In this document: piece by piece, positions 17,284 to 24,863 of the stretch
Layout: every line of letters begins with the position of its first letter
Position numbering within the stretch: position 1 is the first letter of the stretch
Source of the DNA: an uncultured Bacteroidales bacterium
Lineage (GTDB): Bacteria; Bacteroidota; Bacteroidia; Bacteroidales; UBA932
Direction of reading: 5' to 3'
DNA length: 64,000 bases
NCBI GenBank assembly: GCA_944323825.1
Contig: CALUTY010000015.1
Coordinates: 20,763 to 84,762 of the forward strand
Translations under genes and position numbers: made by a program
The notes under the pieces: model-generated
Database searches by the model: none
Told to the model about the DNA's origin: nothing
What the model saw: only the letters and a program-made list of their open reading frames with translations

Positions 17284-17472
17284 TTATTTATCCTCCCTTT
17301 TCGCATCTTTAGTGAGAATGAGTCCCACTATTAAACTCAATATTATTGCAATAGATACGGAAACATAACTAATCCAAGATTCCCGTATTTCATCAAATAC
17401 AGATGTCAACAAAATGGCAGTCGCCATATATTTGGCTATATCCAAAAGCCAGTCCCCAAATTTCTTCCTCAT
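17284..17472 (-). CDS. Small membrane protein, 62 aa (possibly DUF6722-like)
   Basis: From Met17472 the protein reads MRKKFGDWLLDIAKYMATAI and ends in KDAKREDK. There are two hydrophobic segments (about residues 10-28 and 35-55). This start follows a TATCTTTG box by 7 nt; longer versions of the frame would start upstream of the promoter. The opening resembles a family of tiny Bacteroidetes membrane proteins that I recall as DUF6722, but that assignment is uncertain. It is followed directly by the 34-aa membrane peptide. Confidence 0.72.
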   Translation of the reverse strand: MRKKFGDWLLDIAKYMATAILLTSVFDEIRESWISYVSVSIAIILSLIVGLILTKDAKREDK

Positions 17473-17479
17473 AGCATGA

Positions 17480-17487
17480 CAAAGATA
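17480..17487 (-). promoter_or_regulatory. -7 box for the small membrane protein pair
   Basis: TATCTTTG on the minus strand, with a TTG about 17 nt upstream (CAA at 17505-17507 on the plus strand). Confidence 0.55.
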
Positions 17488-17597
17488 GCAAAATAAAGTG
17501 AATGCAAAAACAATCTTATCATTGAGTTGAACCGGACATTCTTTGAGCCGGTACGTGAGTTCATTGCCAAGACCGGAAATCTGATAAGTTACACACA

Positions 17598-18182
17598 TCA
17601 GCGGATGTTGATGAGTTTGTGGGTCTGGAGGGAGAGGCGCCAGGAGGGGTGGGACTTGCAGTATTCAATGGCTTCGTGAAGCAGGAGGCGGTTTTCCCGG
17701 GCGTTGCCGGTGTCGCAGGGCTGGAGGAAACGCCAGTCTGCAATGACAGAATCGTAGATGTGCATGTCCTGGCGGGTGTAGACGACTTTCAGTTCATTGC
17801 ATTGTGGGAGGCAGACCTTTGCGGAGGGAATCACGTCGTACTTCGGGGAACAGGTGACCCAGTCAATGCCGGCCGGAAGAGTATGGGTGCCGTTGGTTTC
17901 GACGGCGATGTATCTGCCGCAGGCATGGAGGGCAGAAACAAGTTCATCTGTCAGGAAAAGGGAGGGTTCTCCGCCGGTGATGACGGTAAAGAGAGAGGGA
18001 TATTCCGATACTGCGGCGACGATTTCCTCTGCCGTCATGAAACGGCCTTCCTCATGGGAGGTGTCGCAGAAGGGGCAGCGGAGATTGCAGCCGGAAAAGC
18101 GCACGAAGACGGCGGAAGTGCCGGTGTGGTAGCCTTCTCCCTGAAGGGAATAAAATATTTCGTTGATTTTGTATTGCTTCAT
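17598..18182 (-). CDS. queE: 7-carboxy-7-deazaguanine synthase
   Basis: Radical SAM enzyme that contracts the ring of 6-carboxytetrahydropterin, third step of the queuosine precursor (preQ0) pathway. The cluster-binding cysteines C32, C36 and C39 lie in SGCNLRCPFCDT (Cx3Cx2C spacing), and ITGGEPSL and VETNGT are the SAM-binding segments. The length of 194 aa corresponds to the short QueE type. queD lies 24 nt upstream in the same direction, so the two make one operon. Confidence 0.95.
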   Translation of the reverse strand: MKQYKINEIFYSLQGEGYHTGTSAVFVRFSGCNLRCPFCDTSHEEGRFMTAEEIVAAVSEYPSLFTVITGGEPSLFLTDELVSALHACGRYIAVETNGTHTLPAGIDWVTCSPKYDVIPSAKVCLPQCNELKVVYTRQDMHIYDSVIADWRFLQPCDTGNARENRLLLHEAIEYCKSHPSWRLSLQTHKLINIR

Positions 18183-18206
18183 AACGGACCGGAAACTGCA
18201 TGGACG

Positions 18207-18560
18207 CTACAGGGCGGCGTTTTCAAAGCCGTCCTTCACATACACGGCGACATTGCCCTCGGACTCCTGGAACATGACCTTGTAACAGTTCGGAACCAGG
18301 TCGCAGATCCAGCGGGCAAGATTCTCTCCGGTTGTATTGAAATCCACCACATCATTAATATTGCGGTGGTCCAGCATTCCGGCCACCAGCTCCTTTATAT
18401 GAGTGAAGTCTGTCACCATCCCGTTGCGGTCGAGCTCCTGCGCGCAGCAGAACACCGTGACAATGGCATTGTGGCCGTGCAAACGGGTGCATTTGCTCTC
18501 ATAATCAAGGGAAAGGCTGTGTGCAAAGGCTATTTCCAAGCGTTTAGATACATAATACAT
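18207..18560 (-). CDS. queD: 6-carboxy-5,6,7,8-tetrahydropterin synthase
   Basis: Converts 7,8-dihydroneopterin triphosphate into 6-carboxytetrahydropterin for queuosine synthesis. From Met18560 (117 aa) the zinc-binding histidines are H14, H28 and H30 (FAHSL and LHGHN) and the catalytic Cys24 precedes them; the later DHRNIND and ESEGNVAVY segments are also typical. The frame runs upstream to a TTG at 18599, but the promoter box lies inside that extension, which supports the shorter start. It leads the queD-queE operon. Confidence 0.95.
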   Translation of the reverse strand: MYYVSKRLEIAFAHSLSLDYESKCTRLHGHNAIVTVFCCAQELDRNGMVTDFTHIKELVAGMLDHRNINDVVDFNTTGENLARWICDLVPNCYKVMFQESEGNVAVYVKDGFENAAL

Positions 18561-18586
18561 TCTTTCGTCTCCTGTAAAAATTCCCG

Positions 18587-18618
18587 CAAACTTATACAAA
18601 ATATTTCAATGGCACAAA
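18587..18618 (-). promoter_or_regulatory. Promoter of queD-queE
   Basis: On the minus strand TTTG (18618-18615), 20 nt and TAAGTTTG (18594-18587) match the Bacteroidetes promoter consensus; the ATG follows 26 nt later. Confidence 0.7.
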
Positions 18619-18666
18619 ATGTCACTTATCCTTGAAATTTATGTTCTGAATTTTCAAAACAGTTCC

Positions 18667-18674
18667 TAAATTTG
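18667..18674 (+). promoter_or_regulatory. -7 box for ppa
   Basis: TAAATTTG, 16 nt upstream of the ppa start; divergent from the queD promoter. Confidence 0.5.
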
Positions 18675-18690
18675 TGAAAAATCATTTGAA

Positions 18691-19320
18691 ATGAAACCTG
18701 ACACAGCCCACAAGGCACATCCGTGGCACGGGATAAGCCTCGGTCCGGATGCACCGGAAGAAATCACAGCCTTCATAGAAATAGTTCCGACAGACACTGT
18801 AAAATATGAGGTGGACAAGGAGTCCGGCTACCTTTCATTGGACAGGCCGCAGAAATTCTCGAACATAGTCCCGTCACTCTACGGGTTTCTTCCGAGAACA
18901 TACTGCGGGCCCAAAATGGCAGAGATGACCAATCTGGCACTTGCAAGATATGACATCGACGGGGACGGGGATCCGCTGGACATATGTGTGCTGACGGAAA
19001 AGGATGTGACACATGGAGACATCATCGTGAAGGCACACCCCATCGGCGGACTGCGGCTCCTGGACCACAACCAGGCAGATGACAAGATCATTGCAGTGCT
19101 GAAAAATGATGCAGTATACGGGAACTACACTGACATCGACCAGCTGCCGAAAGACATCGTAAGGCGGCTGATGCATTATTTCACCACCTACAAGGACATC
19201 CCGGGAGAAAACACCAAGAGGATGGTGTTCATCAGCACTTACGGGGCAACCGAAGCGAAAGAGGTCATCAGACGCTCCCAGGAGGACTACAAGGATTACA
19301 TCGCGGCACTTAAAGACTGA
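18691..19320 (+). CDS. ppa: Inorganic pyrophosphatase, family I
   Basis: Hydrolyses PPi to two phosphates and so drives biosynthetic reactions; cytosolic. The metal-binding signature is intact in YDIDGDGDPLDICVL (about residues 88-102), and ENTKRMVF is near the end. At 209 aa it is slightly longer than the E. coli enzyme because of an N-terminal extension of about 25 residues, usual in Bacteroidetes. The flavodoxin-like gene follows after 3 nt, so they share a transcript. Confidence 0.95.
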   Translation: MKPDTAHKAHPWHGISLGPDAPEEITAFIEIVPTDTVKYEVDKESGYLSLDRPQKFSNIVPSLYGFLPRTYCGPKMAEMTNLALARYDIDGDGDPLDICVLTEKDVTHGDIIVKAHPIGGLRLLDHNQADDKIIAVLKNDAVYGNYTDIDQLPKDIVRRLMHYFTTYKDIPGENTKRMVFISTYGATEAKEVIRRSQEDYKDYIAALKD

Positions 19321-19323
19321 AAA

Positions 19324-19941
19324 ATGAAAGTATTGCTCATAAACGGAAGCCCGCGAAAGAACGGGAACACGCACATCGCCCTCAGCGAAATCGCCGGCAC
19401 ACTGGAATCGGAGGGCATCGGCACTGAAATAATCTCAATCGGCACCAATGCCGTACGGGGCTGCATCGCCTGCGGGAAATGCGCAGAACTCGGACACTGC
19501 GTATTCAAGGACGATGTATATGACAGGATCAGGACCTGCCTTGAAGAAGGGATTGACGGGCTTGTCGTAGGCTCTCCGGTATATTACGCCGGTCCGAACG
19601 GCTCCGTATGCGCCCTTCTGGACAGGGTGTTCTATTCTCTCGGGAGATATCTCCAATACAAGCCGGCCGCCTCGGTGGCAGTCTGCCGCAGAAGCGGGGC
19701 GACCGCCACATTTGACAGGCTCAACAAATATTTCACCATCAACAACATGCCTGTGGTCCCTGCATTCTATTGGAACAATGTGCACGGACGCCTTCCCGGG
19801 GAAGCCGCTCTCGACGGGGAGGGCATGCAGACCATGCGGGCCATAGGAAGGAATATGGCCTGGATGATAAAAAGCATCGCAGAAGGTGGTCAGCAGAGGC
19901 CGGCACCGGAAGAGCGCATAATGACTAATTTCATAAGGTAG
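19324..19941 (+). CDS. Flavodoxin-family NAD(P)H-dependent FMN reductase
   Basis: FMN-binding protein with the phosphate-binding loop NGSPRKNGNT at residues 7-16. A cysteine cluster GCIACGKCAELGHC follows, and SPVYYAGPNGSVCALLDR is the typical iron-sulfur flavoprotein/NADPH-FMN-reductase segment. The short Cx2C motif followed by another Cys suggests redox activity or metal binding beyond FMN. The substrate is unknown. It is coupled to ppa (3-nt gap) and followed by a strong terminator. Confidence 0.88.
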   Translation: MKVLLINGSPRKNGNTHIALSEIAGTLESEGIGTEIISIGTNAVRGCIACGKCAELGHCVFKDDVYDRIRTCLEEGIDGLVVGSPVYYAGPNGSVCALLDRVFYSLGRYLQYKPAASVAVCRRSGATATFDRLNKYFTINNMPVVPAFYWNNVHGRLPGEAALDGEGMQTMRAIGRNMAWMIKSIAEGGQQRPAPEERIMTNFIR

Positions 19942-19946
19942 AGAAG

Positions 19947-19976
19947 CCCCTTCCAATCACGGAAGGGGTATTTTTT
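19947..19976. terminator. Terminator between the flavodoxin gene and the antiporter gene
   Basis: An 8-bp perfect stem CCCCTTCC/GGAAGGGG with a 6-nt loop, then TATTTTTT on the plus strand. It lies between convergent genes and may serve both. Confidence 0.85.
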
Positions 19977-19985
19977 CTGTTGTCC

Positions 19986-22082
19986 TTATGAATTGCCACG
20001 CGGGTCAGAGAAAGATACTATATCCTGACGGTCAATCTGTTCCGGATATATTATCATCAGGTTGCTGTCGGCGAAGTTCTTGTTGAGCACAGCCGGAAGA
20101 CGGTCAAAGGACGGATCGTACGAAATGGAGCCGGTACGGGCACTCACCACGGCCAGAAGCTGTTCACTTGCCACGGGGACATTGGCCATTTCCGCCATCG
20201 AAAGGTCATCTGCTGTCACATATTCAGCAAGAGTACCGATGTCGGCATTGTCTGCCGCTGTCCTTATGCAATCCGCAGTGGCAGAGGAAGCATAGAACTT
20301 GACACGGCAGCCTATCTGTATCGCCATCCGGCAAAGATGCGTGACCCACTTGGCAAAGCCGGTTTCGAACTCCGCCTGCGGAGGAACCAGGACGATTATG
20401 CCTTTCAATGTGTTGAGAGGCATTTCCATCCGGGCCACAATGACCTCCCTGAATGTACCTTTAAGAATATTTCCCGTAAGGTTTCCGTAAAATGAATCCA
20501 ATATGCTGCCTTTCTTGTGCAGACCGATGACAAGAGCCGTAGCCGAACATTCCTTTATGGTATGTACTATCCCGGATGAAACACTTATGTCATATCTGGT
20601 CAGCATGTCTGCCTTCACCTTCGCAGAAGAGGCAATCTTCGCCGCCTTTTCAACATACCTTCTTCCGGCCTCCCCTATCCTCGGGTCATTGCCGTCATCT
20701 ATCACATTCAAAGCGACGATGCCGTCCTTCTGGCGGCCGTCCTTTATCATCAATGCTATATTTACGAGATTTTCAATGGTATCCGGATTGGCGACAGGGA
20801 TGAGAATCTTCTCCTTTTCATTCCCCTCATGCGTATCCAAGGCAGGAGACTCGCCCACCACAGTAAATTTCCGGCAGGCCCGTTCAGTCTCGATGGTACT
20901 GATTATGCAGGTAACCAATATCATCACAATGGTGCCGTTCAGTACATCATCATTGAGAAGCCGCTCTCCGTTTTCCATTATTATCTCATGCCCCACAAGC
21001 ACGGCCGCAAGTGTGGCTGCAGCCTGCGCATTGCTCAGCCCGAAAATCATTTTCCTCTCATTCGACGACAGCTTGTATATCTTCTGCGTGAAGAATGCCG
21101 CCAGCCATTTGCTTAATGTCGCGACCACCGTCATCACGGCTGCCACCTTCAGGGCAGTACCGCCGGCAACGAAGCTCCGTACATCGATGATCATCCCCAC
21201 TCCTATCAGGAAATAAGGAATGAAAAGGGCGTTGCCGACAAATTCGAGCCTTGACATCAGCGGGGACACCTTCGGCACAAGAGGATTGAGCACCATACCG
21301 ACAAGAAACGCCCCGAGAATGCCTTCCATCCCCGCGAGGGAAATCAGCCCGCCTCCCAGGAACACAAGTGCAAGGACGAAGACAAACTGCATCACCTCAT
21401 CGTCGTATTTCCTGAAAAACAGCCTGCCTATCTTCGGGAAGACGAAGACTATCACAAGCCCTATCAGAGTCACCTTCAGGGCAAGCATCACCCAATACAT
21501 CGGTGTCGCCGACCCGTTGAACAGGCCGCTGATGAGGGCAAGGACCACAAGGGCCAATGTCACCGTGACCGCCGTTCCTCCGATGGAAATGGTCACGCTC
21601 CTCTGCCTCGACAGCCCGTAACGGCTGACTATGGGATAGGCGATAAGGGTGTGCGAGGCGTACATGCTCGACAGGAGCACTGCCGTAAGCGCCCCGTATC
21701 CGAGCAGGGCCATGCTGCTCCATACCCCCAAGGCCATAGGTATCACAAATGTCAGAAGCCCGAATACCAGACCTTTCACCTTGTTCTTCCGGAAGTCCTC
21801 CATATCCATCTCCAGCCCCGCCAGGAACATGATGTAATAAAGACCTACCTGCCCGAAAAGCTGGAAACTGCTGTCCCGCTCCAGAATGTTAAGCCCGTGC
21901 TCGCCGATGATCACCCCCGCCAGGATCATCCCTATGATATGCGGAATCTTCAGCTTGCCCAGCAGAAGCGGTGCAAACAATATGATGACCAATACAATAA
22001 GAAAAATCCAGGTCGGATCCGTAATCGGAAGGCTTATGAGGAGGCTGGACATAGGCATGACTGCAATATATAATAAAATCAT
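19986..22082 (-). CDS. Kef-type cation/proton antiporter (CPA2) with universal-stress-like C-terminal domain
   Basis: Inner-membrane Na+ or K+/H+ antiporter. About residues 15-400 form 11-12 hydrophobic helices with the family features KIPHIIGMILAGVIIGEHG and a GLEMDMEDFRKNK loop; the segment MEGILGAFLVGMVLNP is typical of the exchanger core. The soluble C-terminal third (about 420-698) looks like two universal-stress-protein-like repeats and contains GLHKKGSILDSFYGNLTGNI. ATG 22082 was preferred over the GTG at 22091; Met at 22058 is also possible. Transcribed alone from a well-formed promoter. Confidence 0.9.
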   Translation of the reverse strand: MILLYIAVMPMSSLLISLPITDPTWIFLIVLVIILFAPLLLGKLKIPHIIGMILAGVIIGEHGLNILERDSSFQLFGQVGLYYIMFLAGLEMDMEDFRKNKVKGLVFGLLTFVIPMALGVWSSMALLGYGALTAVLLSSMYASHTLIAYPIVSRYGLSRQRSVTISIGGTAVTVTLALVVLALISGLFNGSATPMYWVMLALKVTLIGLVIVFVFPKIGRLFFRKYDDEVMQFVFVLALVFLGGGLISLAGMEGILGAFLVGMVLNPLVPKVSPLMSRLEFVGNALFIPYFLIGVGMIIDVRSFVAGGTALKVAAVMTVVATLSKWLAAFFTQKIYKLSSNERKMIFGLSNAQAAATLAAVLVGHEIIMENGERLLNDDVLNGTIVMILVTCIISTIETERACRKFTVVGESPALDTHEGNEKEKILIPVANPDTIENLVNIALMIKDGRQKDGIVALNVIDDGNDPRIGEAGRRYVEKAAKIASSAKVKADMLTRYDISVSSGIVHTIKECSATALVIGLHKKGSILDSFYGNLTGNILKGTFREVIVARMEMPLNTLKGIIVLVPPQAEFETGFAKWVTHLCRMAIQIGCRVKFYASSATADCIRTAADNADIGTLAEYVTADDLSMAEMANVPVASEQLLAVVSARTGSISYDPSFDRLPAVLNKNFADSNLMIIYPEQIDRQDIVSFSDPRGNS

Positions 22083-22117
22083 GAAGCGCACCGGTCATGA
22101 GTGGTGCGCACCAAAGA

Positions 22118-22149
22118 CAAATTTAATGATTATTGGACATTATCCCCAA
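22118..22149 (-). promoter_or_regulatory. Promoter of the antiporter gene
   Basis: On the minus strand TTG (22149-22147), 21 nt and TAAATTTG (22125-22118), then 35 nt to the start codon. Confidence 0.65.
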
Positions 22150-22163
22150 CTATCACAGACAAT

Positions 22164-23465
22164 TTAATCCGATATTTTTCTGTACAAGCCTTCGATCATG
22201 TCGGCGGCGGCATCAAGGCCGATGCTGCCGGTGTTTATCATAAGGTTGTAGTTGTGGGGATCACCCCAGCGGTTGCCGGTATAATACTCATAATGGGCGA
22301 CCCTTGCGCGGTTGATGCGCCGGACTTCGGACTCGGCCTTGCCGGGGCTTACGCCATATTCCATGATGGACCTCTTGACCTCGTCTTCAAGATCCGAATA
22401 GCAGAACACCTTAAGAAGATGCGGATAGCCACGCAGGATGTAATCGGCACACCGGCCCAAAATTACGCATGGACCTTTGGCGGCCAGCTGCCTGATGATT
22501 CTTCCCTGGGCGACAAACAGGGCATCATCGGAAGAAAGGCTGTGCTCAAGCGGGGTCTCATAATTCTGGATTATCAGCGACATGACAACCACAGGAGACA
22601 GGGACTGCTCCCTTTCCGAAACAAAACGCTCCGTCATTCCGCTCTCCTTTGCGGCCAGCTCTATCAGCTGGTTGTCATAAAACGGGATTCCGAGCCTCTT
22701 GGCGAGCATTTCACCGAGTTCATGTCCTCCGCTTCCGTACTCCCTGGCAATAGTTATCACGGGATGCACCGAAGCGGCCATCTCGGATGCAGGCACAGGC
22801 CTGTTGTCACCTATCCACGAATCAAACAGACGGTAGGCCGGCGTGATGAAATGCACCATGGGACCGACAATCACCGCCGCAATCACCGTCCCTTCCCGCA
22901 CTCCGTATATTCCCGACATAAAAATCAACGAAAGGCAGCAGGCAAGAGCCACCAGAGTGACATCGAAGCCGAGCTTGACGAACCCGAATTCCTTGCCGAA
23001 GCGCCGGGATATGGTCCTGACAAAAAACTCTCCCGCCACCATGGCCACATTGGCCTTCACCTCCAGGGCAATGCCGACGGCAAGGATGAAACATCCGGTC
23101 ACAAGACTCAACATCTTGGCGCCATAGGCATCCGGACAGAGCCAGCCGAGAGTGTTCATGGAAATATCGATGAACCATCCGAAGCAGAATGTTATGGGTA
23201 TCTGGAGCAGATAAATCCGCAGGTCTGCCTTGAGTTCGCCTTTTCTCATCAGGGGCAGTTCGAGAAGGATGAAAAGCAGATTGGTGATGATGGTCCATTG
23301 CCCCATAGTCAGCGGAGTGAACATGCTCAGCACATAGTTCACGCTTGTGATGGGTGATGTGCCCAACATGGCCTTTGTGATGAAGGCTATTCCGAAGGCA
23401 TTGATAAAGACCGATATGACAAAAAGAAAATACCGTCTCAAAAGATACCTGTCCATTCCTTTCAT
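22164..23465 (-). CDS. YczE-like membrane domain fused to cytidylate-kinase-like domain
   Basis: Two domains in one 433-aa protein. Residues 1-225 form five or six transmembrane helices resembling the YczE/YitT-type integral membrane family (FINAFGIAFITKAMLGTSPI, then ISMNTLGWLCP and GEFFVRTISRRFGKEFG). From about residue 235 a cytidylate-kinase-like P-loop domain begins with ITIAREYGSGGHELGEMLA; GSGG replaces the usual Walker A, as in that family. VILGRCADYILRGYP and the RRIN-R segment follow. The start at 23465 is downstream of a TATTTTTG box; longer versions would start at a TTG. The substrate of either half is unknown. It may be a membrane-tethered nucleoside phosphate kinase. Confidence 0.85.
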   Translation of the reverse strand: MKGMDRYLLRRYFLFVISVFINAFGIAFITKAMLGTSPITSVNYVLSMFTPLTMGQWTIITNLLFILLELPLMRKGELKADLRIYLLQIPITFCFGWFIDISMNTLGWLCPDAYGAKMLSLVTGCFILAVGIALEVKANVAMVAGEFFVRTISRRFGKEFGFVKLGFDVTLVALACCLSLIFMSGIYGVREGTVIAAVIVGPMVHFITPAYRLFDSWIGDNRPVPASEMAASVHPVITIAREYGSGGHELGEMLAKRLGIPFYDNQLIELAAKESGMTERFVSEREQSLSPVVVMSLIIQNYETPLEHSLSSDDALFVAQGRIIRQLAAKGPCVILGRCADYILRGYPHLLKVFCYSDLEDEVKRSIMEYGVSPGKAESEVRRINRARVAHYEYYTGNRWGDPHNYNLMINTGSIGLDAAADMIEGLYRKISD

Positions 23466-23477
23466 TTTTTCGCGGTG

Positions 23478-23485
23478 CAAAAATA
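23478..23485 (-). promoter_or_regulatory. -7 box for the YczE-kinase fusion gene
   Basis: TATTTTTG on the minus strand, 12 nt upstream of the ATG at 23465. Confidence 0.5.
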
Positions 23486-23508
23486 CACTTTATTTCGGAA
23501 AACGCCTG

Positions 23509-23544
23509 CTCCCCTCCGAAAGTCAAATGCCTCTCAGAGGGGAG
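23509..23544 (-). terminator. Hairpin downstream of aroC
   Basis: CTCCCCTC (23509-23516) pairs perfectly with GAGGGGAG (23537-23544) around a 20-nt loop. The T-run after it is only TTTT, so it may be a weak terminator or an mRNA-stabilising 3' stem of the aro operon. Confidence 0.45.
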
Positions 23545-23621
23545 ATCCAGGGATAGAAGCGGCAATCTGAAGACCTTGCCTATAATCACAGAGAAAAATA
23601 ATCACAGACAACTGTCTGCAA

Positions 23622-24812
23622 TCACAAATAAAGCAATTTCAAGTCCGCAAACACCATTGCAGCCACAGCCTCGACGACCACGGGAGTGCGGAGGGCAAAA
23701 CATGTGTCATGCCGCCCCGGAATCTCCAGCGGGGAAACCTCCCCTTTGGTGAAATTGTAGGTGTGCTGTGTCTTCCTGATGCTGGATGTCGGCTTGAACG
23801 CCACACGGAAAACGACAGGATTGCCGTTGGTGATGCCGCCGTTGATGCCGCCCGCACCGTTTCGCGAACAGCTGCCGTCATGTGCACTGATAGGGTCATT
23901 GTGCTCAGAGCCTCGCATCCTGGAGGCTCTGAATCCGTCACCGAATTCAATGCCTCTCACTCCCGGTATGGAAAATACGGCATGGGAAATCAAAGACTCG
24001 ACCGATCCGAAAAACGGCTCGCCCAATCCGACAGGCAGATGAGTGACCGTACACTCCACGATGCCGCCCAATGAATCTCCGTCCTTTTCGGCAGATTCCA
24101 GCTCCGGACGCCACAATACGGAATCTGAAAAATGGCACTGCCCCGGGTCGCCGGATCCGATATTTTCATCAGGGCCGGAACTGCATGCCGACCGGCCGGC
24201 TTCTGCTCCCGCCATCTGTACTGCCCTTAAAAGGGCCTCCTGACGGGAAACGCCTCCGACTTCAGTGAGGACAGCGTTGACAGAAACGGCAGACCAGTCA
24301 TAAGGTTTTTCTCCCGAAGACTTTTCAGACCGTTCTACGGAAGGGACATCCGGCACTGCCGCCATACCTGAAATGTTTGCGGAAAGCACTTTCTTTGCCA
24401 CTGTCCCGGCAGCGACAAGAGGGAGAGTCAGCCTGCCGGAAAAATGTCCACCTCCGCGTGGGTCATTGAAATCATGCCATTTGACTCCTGCAACGAAATC
24501 AGCATGCCCGGGCCGGGGAATTTCCTTGAACAGGGAATAGTCAGACGACCTCGTATCCCTGTTCCGGAACATTATGGCAAGTGGGGCTCCTGTGGCATAT
24601 CCGCCGAGCACACCGCTCATTATCATGGGCATGTCATCTTCTTTGCGCGGAGTTGTCCCCCTCGCACCGCTCTTGCGGCGGAGTATGTCATGCTCAAAAT
24701 CCTTTTCGTTGAGGCTGATTCCTGCCGGAATGCCGTCTATCACGGCTCCGACACCGTTTCCATGCGACTCCCCGAATATGGAAATACGGAAAATTTGACC
24801 GAAAGTATTCAT
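23622..24812 (-). CDS. aroC: Chorismate synthase
   Basis: Flavin-dependent enzyme that converts EPSP to chorismate, last step of the shikimate pathway. The family signatures GESHGNGVGAVIDG (residues 14-27), RPGHADFVAGVKW and DPRGGGHFSGR are visible, along with GINGGITNGNP. At 396 aa it is about 35 residues longer than usual; a Ser/Gly/Asp-rich insertion near residues 205-235 explains it. It is the third gene of aroB-aroDA-aroC, 51 nt after the fusion gene. Confidence 0.96.
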   Translation of the reverse strand: MNTFGQIFRISIFGESHGNGVGAVIDGIPAGISLNEKDFEHDILRRKSGARGTTPRKEDDMPMIMSGVLGGYATGAPLAIMFRNRDTRSSDYSLFKEIPRPGHADFVAGVKWHDFNDPRGGGHFSGRLTLPLVAAGTVAKKVLSANISGMAAVPDVPSVERSEKSSGEKPYDWSAVSVNAVLTEVGGVSRQEALLRAVQMAGAEAGRSACSSGPDENIGSGDPGQCHFSDSVLWRPELESAEKDGDSLGGIVECTVTHLPVGLGEPFFGSVESLISHAVFSIPGVRGIEFGDGFRASRMRGSEHNDPISAHDGSCSRNGAGGINGGITNGNPVVFRVAFKPTSSIRKTQHTYNFTKGEVSPLEIPGRHDTCFALRTPVVVEAVAAMVFADLKLLYL

Positions 24813-24863
24813 AGTATATTTATCTGACCATCTTCATTTAACGATATTTTTACGAAAACATGA

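Noticed and set aside
16986..17306. Minus-strand frame of 106 codons across the terminators after the tRNAs
   Set aside because: It runs through two terminators and through the 34-aa gene in another frame; composition is not protein-like.
17619..18635. Plus-strand open frame of 338 codons across queE and queD
   Set aside because: Both strands cannot code here; the minus strand has complete metal-binding and radical SAM motifs.
22101..23357. Long plus-strand open frame (418 codons) opposite the YczE-kinase fusion gene
   Set aside because: The opposite strand encodes a protein with clear membrane and kinase-like motifs, while this frame yields a low-complexity His/Arg/Pro-rich product without motifs. 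It is a shadow of codon bias.
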